Shown here: one piece after another, positions 1-6,990 of the stretch
Numbering within the stretch: position 1 is the stretch's first letter
How the letters are laid out: every line of letters begins with the position of its first letter
From: Anaerolineae bacterium
Lineage (GTDB): Bacteria > Chloroflexota > Anaerolineae > 4572-78 > J111
DNA length: 11,428 nucleotides
Direction of reading: 5' to 3'
Assembly: GCA_020433785.1 (NCBI GenBank)
Contig: JAGRCC010000666.1
Coordinates: 1-11,428 of the forward strand
Notes under the pieces: generated by a model
The model's input: the letters and a program-made list of their open reading frames with translations, nothing else
What the model was told of the DNA's origin: nothing
Databases searched by the model: none
Program-made: the position numbers and the translations under genes

Positions 1-649
1 CTTCCGCCTCAACCTCATCTGTTTCGGATGCCTCTAACTCGGCCTCATCCTCAGCTTCGATGCTATCTTCCAACGTTTCGTCTTCAACGGGCTTCAGTTC
101 ATAGTCCAACGAGTCGTGTTCGGCCACGACTTCGTCGTCAATTTTCTCGACGACCGCTAAGGTGACGGTATCGTTGAGTTGAGCTGGGCGTTCGACCGGC
201 GTCCAGGTGGCATTGGTCTCCTGTAACTGCTTTAGACGCTCCTCAACATCCTCATCCGCGACCTCGACCTCGGCAGAATCTAACCGAATCTCGTGGTAAT
301 CATTGAGTTCAACTTTTGGTTCGGTTGGAACCTTTATTTTAATCACGAGCGGGTCCCACTCGACGCTTTCCAAATCCATACGCGCGAACGGCGTAACATT
401 CGCTTCTTCTAAGGCCTTCTGGATCATATCATCGGCCGATTTTTCAAGGGCTTCTTGTTGAATCGCTTCTAACCCAAAACGGCGTATAACAACATTATAA
501 GGCGCTTTGCCGGGCCGAAAACCGGGAATCTTTATCTCTTTGGCAATTCTTTTCGCTGCTTTTTGCAGAATATCATTTTCTTTTTTGGAATCTATCTCAA
601 CCGTCACCAAAACCAGGCAACGTTCTAATTCTTCAGTTGTAACCTTCAC
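1..649 (-). CDS. tig: Trigger factor, N-terminal part (cut by the left edge)
   Basis: Ribosome-bound chaperone that meets nascent chains at the exit tunnel. The 216 visible residues start at a GTG (647-649) preceded by TGAGG eight bases upstream; the nearby upstream ATGs are out of frame. Residues 1-110 match the ribosome-binding domain, with the signature GFRPGKAP at 43-50 that contacts the ribosome. Residues about 111-160 lead into the PPIase (FKBP-like) domain, seen as NDTVTLAVVEKIDDE at 159-173. From about residue 184 the usual Gly/Phe-rich pocket sequence is not present; instead there is a run dominated by Glu and Asp up to the edge (finding below). The C-terminal chaperone domain would lie outside the window. 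Family assignment is secure from the signature; whether the PPIase activity survives cannot be judged from this fragment. Confidence 0.93.
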   Translation of the reverse strand, partial: MKVTTEELERCLVLVTVEIDSKKENDILQKAAKRIAKEIKIPGFRPGKAPYNVVIRRFGLEAIQQEALEKSADDMIQKALEEANVTPFARMDLESVEWDPLVIKIKVPTEPKVELNDYHEIRLDSAEVEVADEDVEERLKQLQETNATWTPVERPAQLNDTVTLAVVEKIDDEVVAEHDSLDYELKPVEDETLEDSIEAEDEAELEASETDEVEAE

Positions 650-691
650 GGGGAAAACCTCATCATTGTCAGTATAAAAATATCAAAGGTC

Positions 692-720
692 ATCATAGCA
701 TAAAGGATGGTCGAGAGCAA
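692..720 (-). promoter_or_regulatory. Likely sigma70 promoter of trigger factor
   Basis: Read on the minus strand there is TTGCTC (715-720), a 17-base spacer, and TATGAT (692-697) preceded by TGC, an extended -10. Transcription would start near 685, giving a leader of about 35 bases before the GTG. A second -10-like TATACT lies closer to the gene without a clear -35. Confidence 0.55.
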
Positions 721-831
721 ATTATTTAAAAGTTTGACCTGGGGATTTAACTTCTAAAATGATACTGCTCTTTTAGGATTATGTCAATTTGAATCGTCTC
801 GCCGGCGCGTGACAAGAATCTTTTTTTGAGT

Positions 832-859
832 TTGATCAATTGGCCGGACAGGGTATCAT
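832..859 (+). promoter_or_regulatory. Possible promoter giving a leaderless transcript
   Basis: TTGATC (832-837), a 16-base spacer and TATCAT (854-859) precede the ATG at 866. A start about seven bases after the -10 falls on the A of the start codon, and no good Shine-Dalgarno lies before this ATG, so the mRNA may be leaderless. Another candidate, TTGACC (734-739) with TAAAAT (755-760), has a short 15-base spacer and would give a longer leader. Confidence 0.35.
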
Positions 860-865
860 GAATCT

Positions 866-1288
866 ATGAATATTCCAGGACATCTCGCTATTGCCCTTGT
901 TCAACATCGATTTCCGATTCTATCGAAGGACAAGAACACCTTAAAACCGCTGCTTTTGGCCAGTCTGTTTCCCGATTTGGTTGATAAGTCGTTGGGGTAT
1001 GGCCTTCAGATCATGCCTAACGGCCGGCATTATGCCCACAACATCTTCAGCCTTATCGGCAGCACGGCGTTGATAACCGCTATTTGGGGAAAGAAAATCG
1101 GTTATGCCTGGTTTGCCGGATATGCAGGTCATTTGATTGCCGACAGAAACAGTTTGGTCCCCTGGCTATTTCCACTTCAGGCCTATAACTTCACTAAGGG
1201 GCGTCTGACTTGGGATCATCGTCAGATTTTTAAGGAAATGCTGTTTTTGTTTTTAGCGTTGATTGTTTACCGGTTGGCCCCTCATTAA
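866..1288 (+). CDS. Small YdjM/DUF457-like membrane metal-dependent hydrolase family protein
   Basis: 140 residues. It begins NIPGHLAIAL, continues with LASLFPDLVDK, then HYAHN, and GYAGHLIAD. The spaced polar residues H6, D37, D40, H55, H58, H89 and D93 sit in or beside hydrophobic segments (about 28-40, 60-74, 78-92, 125-136). This resembles the putative membrane-bound metal-dependent hydrolases of the YdjM/DUF457 group, which carry a PDxD-like motif and HxxxH/THS-like histidines. The protein is shorter than most members of that group. No substrate is known for this group and none is suggested by the neighbours. It stands alone, divergent from trigger factor and 92 bases before hemE, which has its own promoter. 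Family call is moderate; biochemical role unknown. Confidence 0.6.
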   Translation: MNIPGHLAIALVQHRFPILSKDKNTLKPLLLASLFPDLVDKSLGYGLQIMPNGRHYAHNIFSLIGSTALITAIWGKKIGYAWFAGYAGHLIADRNSLVPWLFPLQAYNFTKGRLTWDHRQIFKEMLFLFLALIVYRLAPH

Positions 1289-1292
1289 TAGT

Positions 1293-1337
1293 GTGAAAAT
1301 TCACGGCAATTGCCCCAAAAAAAAATCCGGTTATAAT
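1293..1337 (+). promoter_or_regulatory. hemE promoter with an adjacent small dyad
   Basis: TTGCCC (1310-1315), a 16-base spacer and a perfect TATAAT (1332-1337) lie 43 bases before the hemE ATG. Directly upstream of the -35 is a small dyad GTGAA-AA-TTCAC (1293-1304), which could bind a regulator, but its role is a guess. Confidence 0.6.
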
Positions 1338-1380
1338 ACCCTCTTGTTAATATTCTGCCTATCTTCTTGAGAGGACTCAC

Positions 1381-2433
1381 ATGCCCCAATCCGACCGCTT
1401 TCTTCGCGCCTGCCACCGAGAAGCTGTAGATGCTACCCCTATCTGGTTAATGCGCCAGGCCGGTCGTTACATGGCCGAATATCGGGCTTTACGAGAGCGC
1501 TATTCCATCTTGGAGTTGATTAAAACACCCGATTTGGCCACTGAGGTCACCCTTCAACCCATTCGCGCGTTTAACCTGGATGCAGCCATTATCTTTGCCG
1601 ACATTCTTCCCATTTTGGCCGGTATGGGACTGGACTTAAAGTTTGTTAAAGGCGACGGTCCGGTTATCAGCAACCCCCTACGTACAGCTGCTGATGTTGA
1701 TCAGTTGGCCACGCCGCCACCCGAAGAAACCTTAGCTTTTACTCTACAAGCCATTCGACAAGTTAAAGGCGAACTGGCCGGCCGAGTACCGTTGATTGGT
1801 TTCTCCGGCGCGCCGTTTACGCTGGCCAGCTATGCCATCGAAGGTGGTTCTTCTCGTAATTATGTTACGACCAAAACATTAATGTATGAACACCCTGGAA
1901 CCTGGCACAAGCTTATGGCTAAACTGGCCACTACTATTGGCGTCTATCTCAAGGCTCAAGCTGAGGCCGGTGCCGATGCCCTTCAACTGTTTGATAGTTG
2001 GGTGGGTGCCCTCAGTCCAGCAGATTATCAAGCTTATGTAAAGCCGTACTCGCAGCAGGCAATTCAAATCGCTCAAAGCGGTTCTAATGTCCCCCTAATT
2101 CACTTTGGCACGGGCACAGCCGGTATCTTACCCTTGCTTAAGCAGGCGGGCGGAGATGTGATTGGGGTCGATTGGCGGATCGATCTAACTGCGGCTGACC
2201 GGCAGTTGGGCGATGATGTGGCCCTACAAGGTAACCTTGACCCGATAGTGTTATTTGCCCCTATTCCCGAAATCAAAAAACAGGCGGCTACTATTTTGGA
2301 TGCGGTTAAGAATCGGTCAGGACACATCTTTAATCTGGGGCACGGCATCCATAAAAATACACCGGTTGACCACGTGGCCGCACTTATTGATTTTGTACAC
2401 GAATATTCGGCTTCAGGTGATACTTCCCTATAA
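1381..2433 (+). CDS. hemE: Uroporphyrinogen decarboxylase HemE
   Basis: Cytosolic enzyme that removes the four acetate carboxyls of uroporphyrinogen III to give coproporphyrinogen III. The 350 residues are the usual length. Expected active-site features are present: WLMRQAGRY at 22-30 (Arg25 and Arg29), FADIL with Asp74, SGAPFTLASYAIEGG at 142-156 with Tyr151, FDSW with Ser206, and NLGHGIHKNTPVDH at 318-331 with His321. These correspond to human UROD Arg37, Arg41, Asp86, Tyr164, Ser219 and His339. The ATG is preceded by GAGAGGA (1369-1375) at five bases. It is the first gene of a hemE-hemH-hemY cluster. Nothing looks broken. Confidence 0.97.
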   Translation: MPQSDRFLRACHREAVDATPIWLMRQAGRYMAEYRALRERYSILELIKTPDLATEVTLQPIRAFNLDAAIIFADILPILAGMGLDLKFVKGDGPVISNPLRTAADVDQLATPPPEETLAFTLQAIRQVKGELAGRVPLIGFSGAPFTLASYAIEGGSSRNYVTTKTLMYEHPGTWHKLMAKLATTIGVYLKAQAEAGADALQLFDSWVGALSPADYQAYVKPYSQQAIQIAQSGSNVPLIHFGTGTAGILPLLKQAGGDVIGVDWRIDLTAADRQLGDDVALQGNLDPIVLFAPIPEIKKQAATILDAVKNRSGHIFNLGHGIHKNTPVDHVAALIDFVHEYSASGDTSL

Positions 2434-2540
2434 GTGGGGATTTATTGTGTCTAAGTGGGATATTTTTGAGCGATTTACTCTTAAAAGAACCTTGAAATGG
2501 GTAAATCTGATTATATTGAGATGTAACCATTGAGGACCTT

Positions 2541-3458
2541 ATGACCAAAAAAGCACTTTTGGTTCTGGCTTATGGGACACCTGGTTCTACTGAGCGGATG
2601 AGATGCTATTTGTCCGACATTCGCGGTGGACGACCCATGTCAGACGAGTTTGTTAACGAATTTAAGCACCGCTACGATTTGATTGGCGGCTCTCCCCTGA
2701 CCTCAGTAACTTATGAGCAGGCCAAACGTACCGGGGAAGAACTCCAGCGGCGAGGCCTTGATGTGGCGGTCTATGTTGGGATGCGTCACTGGTCGCCTTG
2801 GATTAAGGACGCGGTTGGGCAGATGTATCTGCATAATATCGAGCAGGCGGTTGCCATTGTGATGGCGCCCCATTACTCAAAAATGAGTATCGGTAAATAT
2901 TGGTCCAAAATCGATGAGGCGCAGCAGTTGCATGGGACTAATATTAACTTTTCGTTCGTCGATTCCTGGTACCGCCAGTCGAAATTCCTTGAAGCGGTGG
3001 AAGAACACATCCGAGCCGGACTGCAAAAGTTCCCGGCAGAGGTGCGCGATCAGGTAAAGGTTGTTTTTACCGCCCACAGTTTGCCGGAACGCCTCAAGAA
3101 GATGGGTGATCCCTATGATGACGAGCTTCAGGATAACGCCAAGCTGGTAGCCGATCGCCTGGGCGATATCGACTGGATGTTCTCCTATCAAAGCGCTGCC
3201 GAAACTGGCGAACCCTGGCTTGGCCCACAAATTGAGGATGTAGTGGTTGACTTGGCCGGGCAGGGGTACAAGCATATGCTGGTTGCTCCCATCGGTTTTG
3301 TGTGCGATCACGTCGAAATTTTATACGATATCGATATCGAGGCGACCCAAATTGCCAACGAACATGGCATTAATTTACAGCGTATTGAGTCGATGAACAG
3401 CACGCCTCTTTTTATTCAAGCGGTGGTCGATGCGGTTCAAGACAAGTTTGACGCCTAA
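2541..3458 (+). CDS. hemH: Ferrochelatase (coproporphyrin ferrochelatase type)
   Basis: Inserts Fe(II) into coproporphyrin III (CpfC) or protoporphyrin IX (HemH). The 305 residues match the soluble Bacillus-type enzyme along their full length: LAYGTP at 9-14, where Tyr11 corresponds to B. subtilis Tyr13, typical of coproporphyrin ferrochelatases; IGGSPL at 48-53; MAPHYS at 108-113; AHSLPE at 178-183 with catalytic His179; and DHVEILYDID at 256-265 with Glu259. There is no C-terminal membrane helix and only two cysteines (22 and 255), so no Fe-S cluster of the actinobacterial or animal kind is expected. GAGGA at 2532-2536 supports the ATG. It lies 107 bases after hemE; that gap contains two copies of TAAGTGGG at 2431 and 2452 but no clear terminator, so co-transcription is likely. 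Confidence 0.96.
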   Translation: MTKKALLVLAYGTPGSTERMRCYLSDIRGGRPMSDEFVNEFKHRYDLIGGSPLTSVTYEQAKRTGEELQRRGLDVAVYVGMRHWSPWIKDAVGQMYLHNIEQAVAIVMAPHYSKMSIGKYWSKIDEAQQLHGTNINFSFVDSWYRQSKFLEAVEEHIRAGLQKFPAEVRDQVKVVFTAHSLPERLKKMGDPYDDELQDNAKLVADRLGDIDWMFSYQSAAETGEPWLGPQIEDVVVDLAGQGYKHMLVAPIGFVCDHVEILYDIDIEATQIANEHGINLQRIESMNSTPLFIQAVVDAVQDKFDA

Positions 3459-3497
3459 GGCATTACTTATTGGAACGTTAAGTTCTCCAAGTTGATT

Positions 3498-4925
3498 ATG
3501 GCTCATATTGCGATCATTGGGGGTGGCATTGCCGGGTTAGCCACTGCCTATTACCTACAAAAGAAGAGAGAAGCTACGGGCGCACCGATTGAGTATACCT
3601 TAATTGAAAGCGATACGCGCTTTGGGGGCAAAATTGTTACCCGAACTATTGATGATTTTGTGATTGAAGGTGGCCCCGATTCCTTGGTAACCACCAAACC
3701 CTGGGGCGTAGCTTTATGCCGAGACTTAGGCCTTGATGACGAGTTGATTCCCACTAATGATTACAAAAGAGGTATTTTTGTTGTTAATAAAGGAAAACTG
3801 ATTGAATTTCCGGGTGGATTTCGGTTGACTGTCCCCACCGAGTTTGTGCCTTTTGCCTTTTCTCCACTAATTTCTCCCCTCGGGAAACTTAGAATGGGAA
3901 TGGACTTATTTATTCATCCCCGGCAAGAAATCGGCGACGAAAGCCTGGCCAGTTTTGTCCGTCGGCGGTTAGGCCAGGAGGCGCTTGATAAGATTGCTGG
4001 CCCGATGATGGCCGGAATTTATATGGCTGACCCGGAACGGATGAGCCTACAAAGTACATTTCCTCAATTTCTGGAAATGGAACAACGACACGGTAGTCTG
4101 ATTAGGGCCATGCAGCAGGCCAAAAAAAATCGACCTTCCAACGGAGCGACTAAAGGCCAGCCGCCGCCGATGTTTTTTAGCCTTAAAGGCGGACTTAATG
4201 ACCTGGTTGGGGCTCTGGTGAGCCGTTTGGATGGGCAACTTTGTCTGGGACAGCGCGTCACAGCCCTTCGAGCGACCAACCCCGGCTTTGAGATTCGGCT
4301 GGACAGCGCCAACGTCCCTGCTATCACCGCTGACGCCGTAGTTTTAGCGATACCCGCTTATACGGCAGCTCATCTAGTCGAACCGTTTTTGCCGGAACTG
4401 GCCCAATTATTGGCCAATATTCGTTATGTTTCTACGGCCACTATCTCGTTAGGTTATCGTCGGGCCAATGTAATTAGTCAGCATAATTTTGAAGGGTTCG
4501 GTTTTCTGATTCCAAAAAGCGAAAAACGACAGTTAGCGGCTTGTACCTGGACCTCAACTAAGTTTGATGGCCGGGTTCCAGGTGACGATATCTTGTTGAG
4601 AGTTTTTGTGGGGGGAGATGGTCATGAAGACGTGGTTGATGTACCCGATAGTGAGTTATTATCCCTAATAAGGGCAGAAATTGCTGATTTAATGGGGATA
4701 ACCGCTGAGCCGGTTGTTTGCCAGATTTTTCGCTGGACCAAGGGCAACCCACAGTATGATGTCGGCCATATGATCCGTGTTGACCAAATGAAAGAACTGA
4801 CTCAGCAATCAGCCGGTCTCTATTTAACCGGCAGCGCCTATCGAGGTATAGGTATCCCGGACTGTGTTAAAGATGCAAAGTTGACCGCCGAGTGCATTTT
4901 CAATCAGCTATATAGCAATGTTTGA
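3498..4925 (+). CDS. hemY: FAD-dependent coproporphyrinogen/protoporphyrinogen oxidase (HemY/CgoX)
   Basis: Oxygen-dependent flavoenzyme that removes six electrons from the porphyrinogen to give the porphyrin. From the ATG at 3498 it has 475 residues, normal for the family. The N-terminus HIAIIGGGIAG is the dinucleotide-binding fold (GxGxxG at 8-13); GGKIVTR, then IEGGPDS and KPW follow as in HemY proteins; the C-terminus has GLYLTGSAYRGIGIPDC, the second FAD contact region. A TTG at 3492 is in frame and possible, but the ATG gives the usual compact start; neither has a strong Shine-Dalgarno. It follows hemH by 39 bases and ends the hemEHY cluster. With the Bacillus-like ferrochelatase, the copro substrate (CgoX role) is the more likely one, an inference. 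Confidence 0.94.
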   Translation: MAHIAIIGGGIAGLATAYYLQKKREATGAPIEYTLIESDTRFGGKIVTRTIDDFVIEGGPDSLVTTKPWGVALCRDLGLDDELIPTNDYKRGIFVVNKGKLIEFPGGFRLTVPTEFVPFAFSPLISPLGKLRMGMDLFIHPRQEIGDESLASFVRRRLGQEALDKIAGPMMAGIYMADPERMSLQSTFPQFLEMEQRHGSLIRAMQQAKKNRPSNGATKGQPPPMFFSLKGGLNDLVGALVSRLDGQLCLGQRVTALRATNPGFEIRLDSANVPAITADAVVLAIPAYTAAHLVEPFLPELAQLLANIRYVSTATISLGYRRANVISQHNFEGFGFLIPKSEKRQLAACTWTSTKFDGRVPGDDILLRVFVGGDGHEDVVDVPDSELLSLIRAEIADLMGITAEPVVCQIFRWTKGNPQYDVGHMIRVDQMKELTQQSAGLYLTGSAYRGIGIPDCVKDAKLTAECIFNQLYSNV

Positions 4926-4950
4926 CCTTGATGTTAACCCATAATAAAAT
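4922..4950 (+). promoter_or_regulatory. Possible promoter of the FHA gene
   Basis: TTGACC (4922-4927, overlapping the hemY stop codon), a 17-base spacer and TAAAAT (4945-4950). A start near 4957 would give a leader of about 120 bases. No terminator with a clean stem and U-run was found between hemY and this gene, so read-through from the heme cluster is also possible. Confidence 0.35.
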
Positions 4951-5077
4951 TAAAATACGTAACCGATTTTTCATTTGATAGCGATTAGATCTGAACCTCA
5001 TTTTCTAATTTTGGGCCAGACATCAGAACAGCCGGATTTTTTAGCGCCAAATCGGTCAACAATACTCAGGAGGAATT

Positions 5078-6040
5078 ATGGCGATATCTAATATGGTCTC
5101 TTCAGCAGCTCCCCCTCTGCTGGCCATTAAAGGGCAGGTGACCGTTAATTTTGTGGATGGACAGGTTATCGAAGGTGAGTTTAAGGCTCAAGACGCGTTT
5201 AATATTTTTTTGATAGTTTCCAATGAGCCGATTATGATCCCTCGGGTTCAAATTAGATTTATCAAAGGTGCTCATGTGGAGCAACTTGAGGTCGACGAGC
5301 CTCCCTCACGCGATCGGCAAATTACGTCTGAGTCAGTATCTACTCCGGCCAAACCTGCGCCTGTCCCGGCTGAAATTGAAGAAGATGGCACGATAGTTCT
5401 TGCTCCCAGCCAGAGCCAGCCGGAAGAAGACCTTGAAGATGGTGAAGAAGGCCTTGAAGATGGCACGATAGTACTTCCCTCACCTTCATTTGAACAAGCC
5501 CCAGCGCTGGTCGACGATCAAGAATATATAGATGAAGATAGTGGTGATGAGGATGGCACGATCGTTCTGGCCCTTGACGCTCTGCCTCAAGAAGATAGTG
5601 ATGAAGATGGCACGTTCCTGTTGCCCCCATTTGAGACCGATACGGATGATCCCGATCAAACCGATATAATGGCTCCGCTTCCCGAACCGGAGGATGATTC
5701 CGATACGACGATTGTCATGCCGGCGACTAAAAGAGCGCTGGAAACGACCGCCAAACTCGCTTGTATAAGTGGCCCCCATACCGGCGATGAGTTTACCCTC
5801 AAAACAGGTATTACGACGGTGGGGCGATCCAGTGATAATGGCATAGTGTTGTCAAAAGATAAAGAAATTTCACGACACCACGCTATCTTTATTCAAGAGT
5901 CCGGTCGATTTGTCGTACAGGACCAAAACAGTCTAAACGGAACCTTTGTAAATGATGAGCAAATTACTAGCCCGCACTATTTAAAGACTGGCGATGTGGT
6001 TTTGGTCGGCGTCTCATCGCTTAAATATTATGAAGGCTAA
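5078..6040 (+). CDS. FHA-domain protein with N-terminal beta domain and repeated Thr motifs in an acidic linker
   Basis: 320 residues, predicted cytosolic. Residues about 14-73 form a small beta-rich domain of the pattern G-V-V-F-DG-I-G, ending IPRVQIRFIKG; I do not recognise the family. Residues 75-225 are an acidic, Pro-rich linker with five copies of a Thr motif (see the repeat entry). Residues about 227-318 are a complete FHA domain: VGR at 248-250, SRHH at 265-268, and NSLNGTFVN at 284-292, the residues that bind phosphothreonine. The FHA domain resembles mycobacterial GarA and corynebacterial OdhI. In those, a phosphothreonine in an N-terminal ETTS segment folds back onto the FHA domain; here DTTIVMP at 209-215 lies just before the domain in a similar place. 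The start is firm: AGGAGG at 5068-5073. A Ser/Thr kinase partner is expected but not in the window. Function beyond phospho-signalling is unknown. Confidence 0.88.
   Translation: MAISNMVSSAAPPLLAIKGQVTVNFVDGQVIEGEFKAQDAFNIFLIVSNEPIMIPRVQIRFIKGAHVEQLEVDEPPSRDRQITSESVSTPAKPAPVPAEIEEDGTIVLAPSQSQPEEDLEDGEEGLEDGTIVLPSPSFEQAPALVDDQEYIDEDSGDEDGTIVLALDALPQEDSDEDGTFLLPPFETDTDDPDQTDIMAPLPEPEDDSDTTIVMPATKRALETTAKLACISGPHTGDEFTLKTGITTVGRSSDNGIVLSKDKEISRHHAIFIQESGRFVVQDQNSLNGTFVNDEQITSPHYLKTGDVVLVGVSSLKYYEG
5384..5719 (+). repeat. Five DGTIVL-type repeats coding the linker of the FHA protein
   Basis: The peptide motif occurs at residues 103-108 (DGTIVL), 128-133 (DGTIVL), 159-164 (DGTIVL), 177-182 (DGTFLL) and 209-214 (DTTIVM). 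DNA starts are 5384, 5459, 5552, 5606 and 5702. The first three share GATGGCACGAT, the fourth GATGGCACG, the last GATACGACGAT. Spacers vary (about 54-96 bases start to start) and are Glu/Asp/Ser/Pro rich. Each copy has a Thr preceded by acidic residues and followed by a large hydrophobic residue at +3. Confidence 0.85.
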
Positions 6041-6153
6041 ATAATTCAATCGAGCACCAGTCCCTTAGCTTAGGTGGCCAAATCCAAATTGAAAGTGAAT
6101 GTGGCCATTCCGTTGCCCAAATCGTATTTTGCTAAATTTATGATGTGTTTTTC

Positions 6154-6188
6154 AAAAGAGCCTGCATTCGATCATGCTGGCTCTTTTT
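6154..6188. terminator. Bidirectional rho-independent terminator between convergent genes
   Basis: AAAAGAGCC (6154-6162) pairs with GGCTCTTTT (6179-6187). The loop adds an inner GCAT/ATGC pairing. The A-run on the left and T-run on the right allow it to end transcripts from the FHA gene (plus) and from the monooxygenase-fold gene (minus). The rest of 6041-6226 shows no gene. Confidence 0.8.
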
Positions 6189-6226
6189 GATTCTGTCTGA
6201 GGTCTAAGGAAATTACGTGTGGGCTT

Positions 6227-6526
6227 TTAGTTTCCTTCAAAAACGGTTGCTTCGTAATGTTTGAACTTTGGAGGACCATCGAGCAGCGGGATCAATTCAT
6301 CACCAATTCGTTTCACGACGTCAGAGTTCAAATATTTTTTGAAATTCTCTTTCGAGTCGAATTCCCCATATATTACGTATCCTTGAGGCATGTCAGGAAT
6401 GGGATACCATTCGTACTTAACACATCCGGCCGTTTTATGCGCATTCGTCACCACTTGACGAAGGGTTCGTTCAAATTCGCCAGTTGTTTCTTCTTTTGTT
6501 TTCACGGTCACATGAATAAGGATCAT
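6227..6526 (-). CDS. Antibiotic biosynthesis monooxygenase (ABM)-fold protein
   Basis: 99 residues, the normal length of a single dimeric alpha/beta-barrel (ferredoxin-like) ABM domain. Strand ILIHVTVK at 2-9 is followed by the helix around 12-31. Then come GCVKYEWYPIPDMP at 34-47, YVIYGEFDS at 50-58, a helix with FKKYLNS at 62-68, and the last strand KFKHYEATVF at 87-96. Members include quinol oxygenases of the YgiN type and many proteins of unknown activity. The Asn7/Trp/His set of IsdG-type heme-degrading enzymes is not visible (residue 7 is Thr, the only Trp is at 40), so heme degradation is not supported. GGAG seven bases upstream supports the ATG. It lies 32 bases after the membrane protein gene on the same strand, so the two are very likely co-transcribed. 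Substrate unknown. Confidence 0.82.
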   Translation of the reverse strand: MILIHVTVKTKEETTGEFERTLRQVVTNAHKTAGCVKYEWYPIPDMPQGYVIYGEFDSKENFKKYLNSDVVKRIGDELIPLLDGPPKFKHYEATVFEGN

Positions 6527-6558
6527 TTCAGATCTCCGTTGTCTGCTGTATGGTAGGG

Positions 6559-6951
6559 TTATACAGGTTGATTATTCACAGACATTTTTGGACGCCACAG
6601 GAATAACAGAATGATGAATAGACTGGCATTGAACATTGGGAAAGCCGAGGCGGTTAGGCTGACTGTGCCTGTAAGAGAATAAAAAATGCCTATAGCCAGA
6701 TCAATGACCTGAATCAGGATCATATTGTTGATCCAGAACATGTTTTTCTCCGGCGCGCTGGCTATGTAAAACATGCCCAAGCCATAACCTAAAAATCGGG
6801 CTGATAGCATGCCGAGCATATAGTTGACATCGGACGGGGGAACGGATAAGTTCATCCATTCCAGAAAATAGGCCGGAGTAAAGAGAAAAGCCAGGCCAAG
6901 CACAAGTTGAACAATACCAATAACCCTTAGTAAAAATTTCAATTTTTGCAC
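6559..6951 (-). CDS. Four-helix integral membrane protein of unknown function
   Basis: 130 residues from a GTG start (6949-6951) with CAGGAG nine bases upstream. Four hydrophobic helices are clear at about residues 6-30, 44-64, 71-93 and 102-119, with a positive N-terminus (MQKLKFLLR) and a short polar tail. Helix 2 contains SARFLGYGLGM and helix 3 QVIDLAIG; a Pro-containing loop PAYFLEW follows helix 1. The shape recalls small DoxX-like or DUF4345-like membrane proteins, but I cannot place it in a named family. It sits between an Rrf2 regulator and an ABM-fold protein on one strand. A membrane or quinone-linked role with the ABM protein is conceivable but only inferred from the neighbourhood. 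Confidence 0.75.
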   Translation of the reverse strand: MQKLKFLLRVIGIVQLVLGLAFLFTPAYFLEWMNLSVPPSDVNYMLGMLSARFLGYGLGMFYIASAPEKNMFWINNMILIQVIDLAIGIFYSLTGTVSLTASAFPMFNASLFIILLFLWRPKMSVNNQPV

Positions 6952-6990
6952 GATTAATAGCTCCTGAAAAAAATCAGCTAGTCAGTTTTT

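Noticed and set aside
2431..2461. TAAGTGGG direct repeat between hemE and hemH as a regulatory element
   Set aside because: Only two short copies, one including the hemE stop codon; no dyad symmetry or promoter elements attach to it.
2877..3311. A 144-codon minus-strand frame inside hemH
   Set aside because: It lies within a conserved coding region and shows no family features.
3492..3497. TTG at 3492 as the start of hemY
   Set aside because: The ATG two codons later gives the usual MxHIAIIGGG start; neither codon has a strong ribosome site, so the ATG is preferred, though TTG is not excluded.
4962..5056. Long-range pairing of ACCGATTT (4962-4969) with AAATCGGT (5049-5056) as a leader structure or terminator
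   Set aside because: Eight pairs across an 80-base gap are weak and could occur by chance; no T-run follows.
5340..5779. Overlapping minus-strand open frames opposite the FHA linker
   Set aside because: Their repeats are the mirror of the GATGGCACGAT repeats of the plus-strand gene; they have no start signals and no independent motif.
6227..6526. The ABM-fold protein as the missing HemQ or an IsdG-type heme oxygenase
   Set aside because: At 99 residues it is far shorter than HemQ, and the Asn7/Trp/His arrangement of IsdG is not visible; it is also not in the heme cluster.
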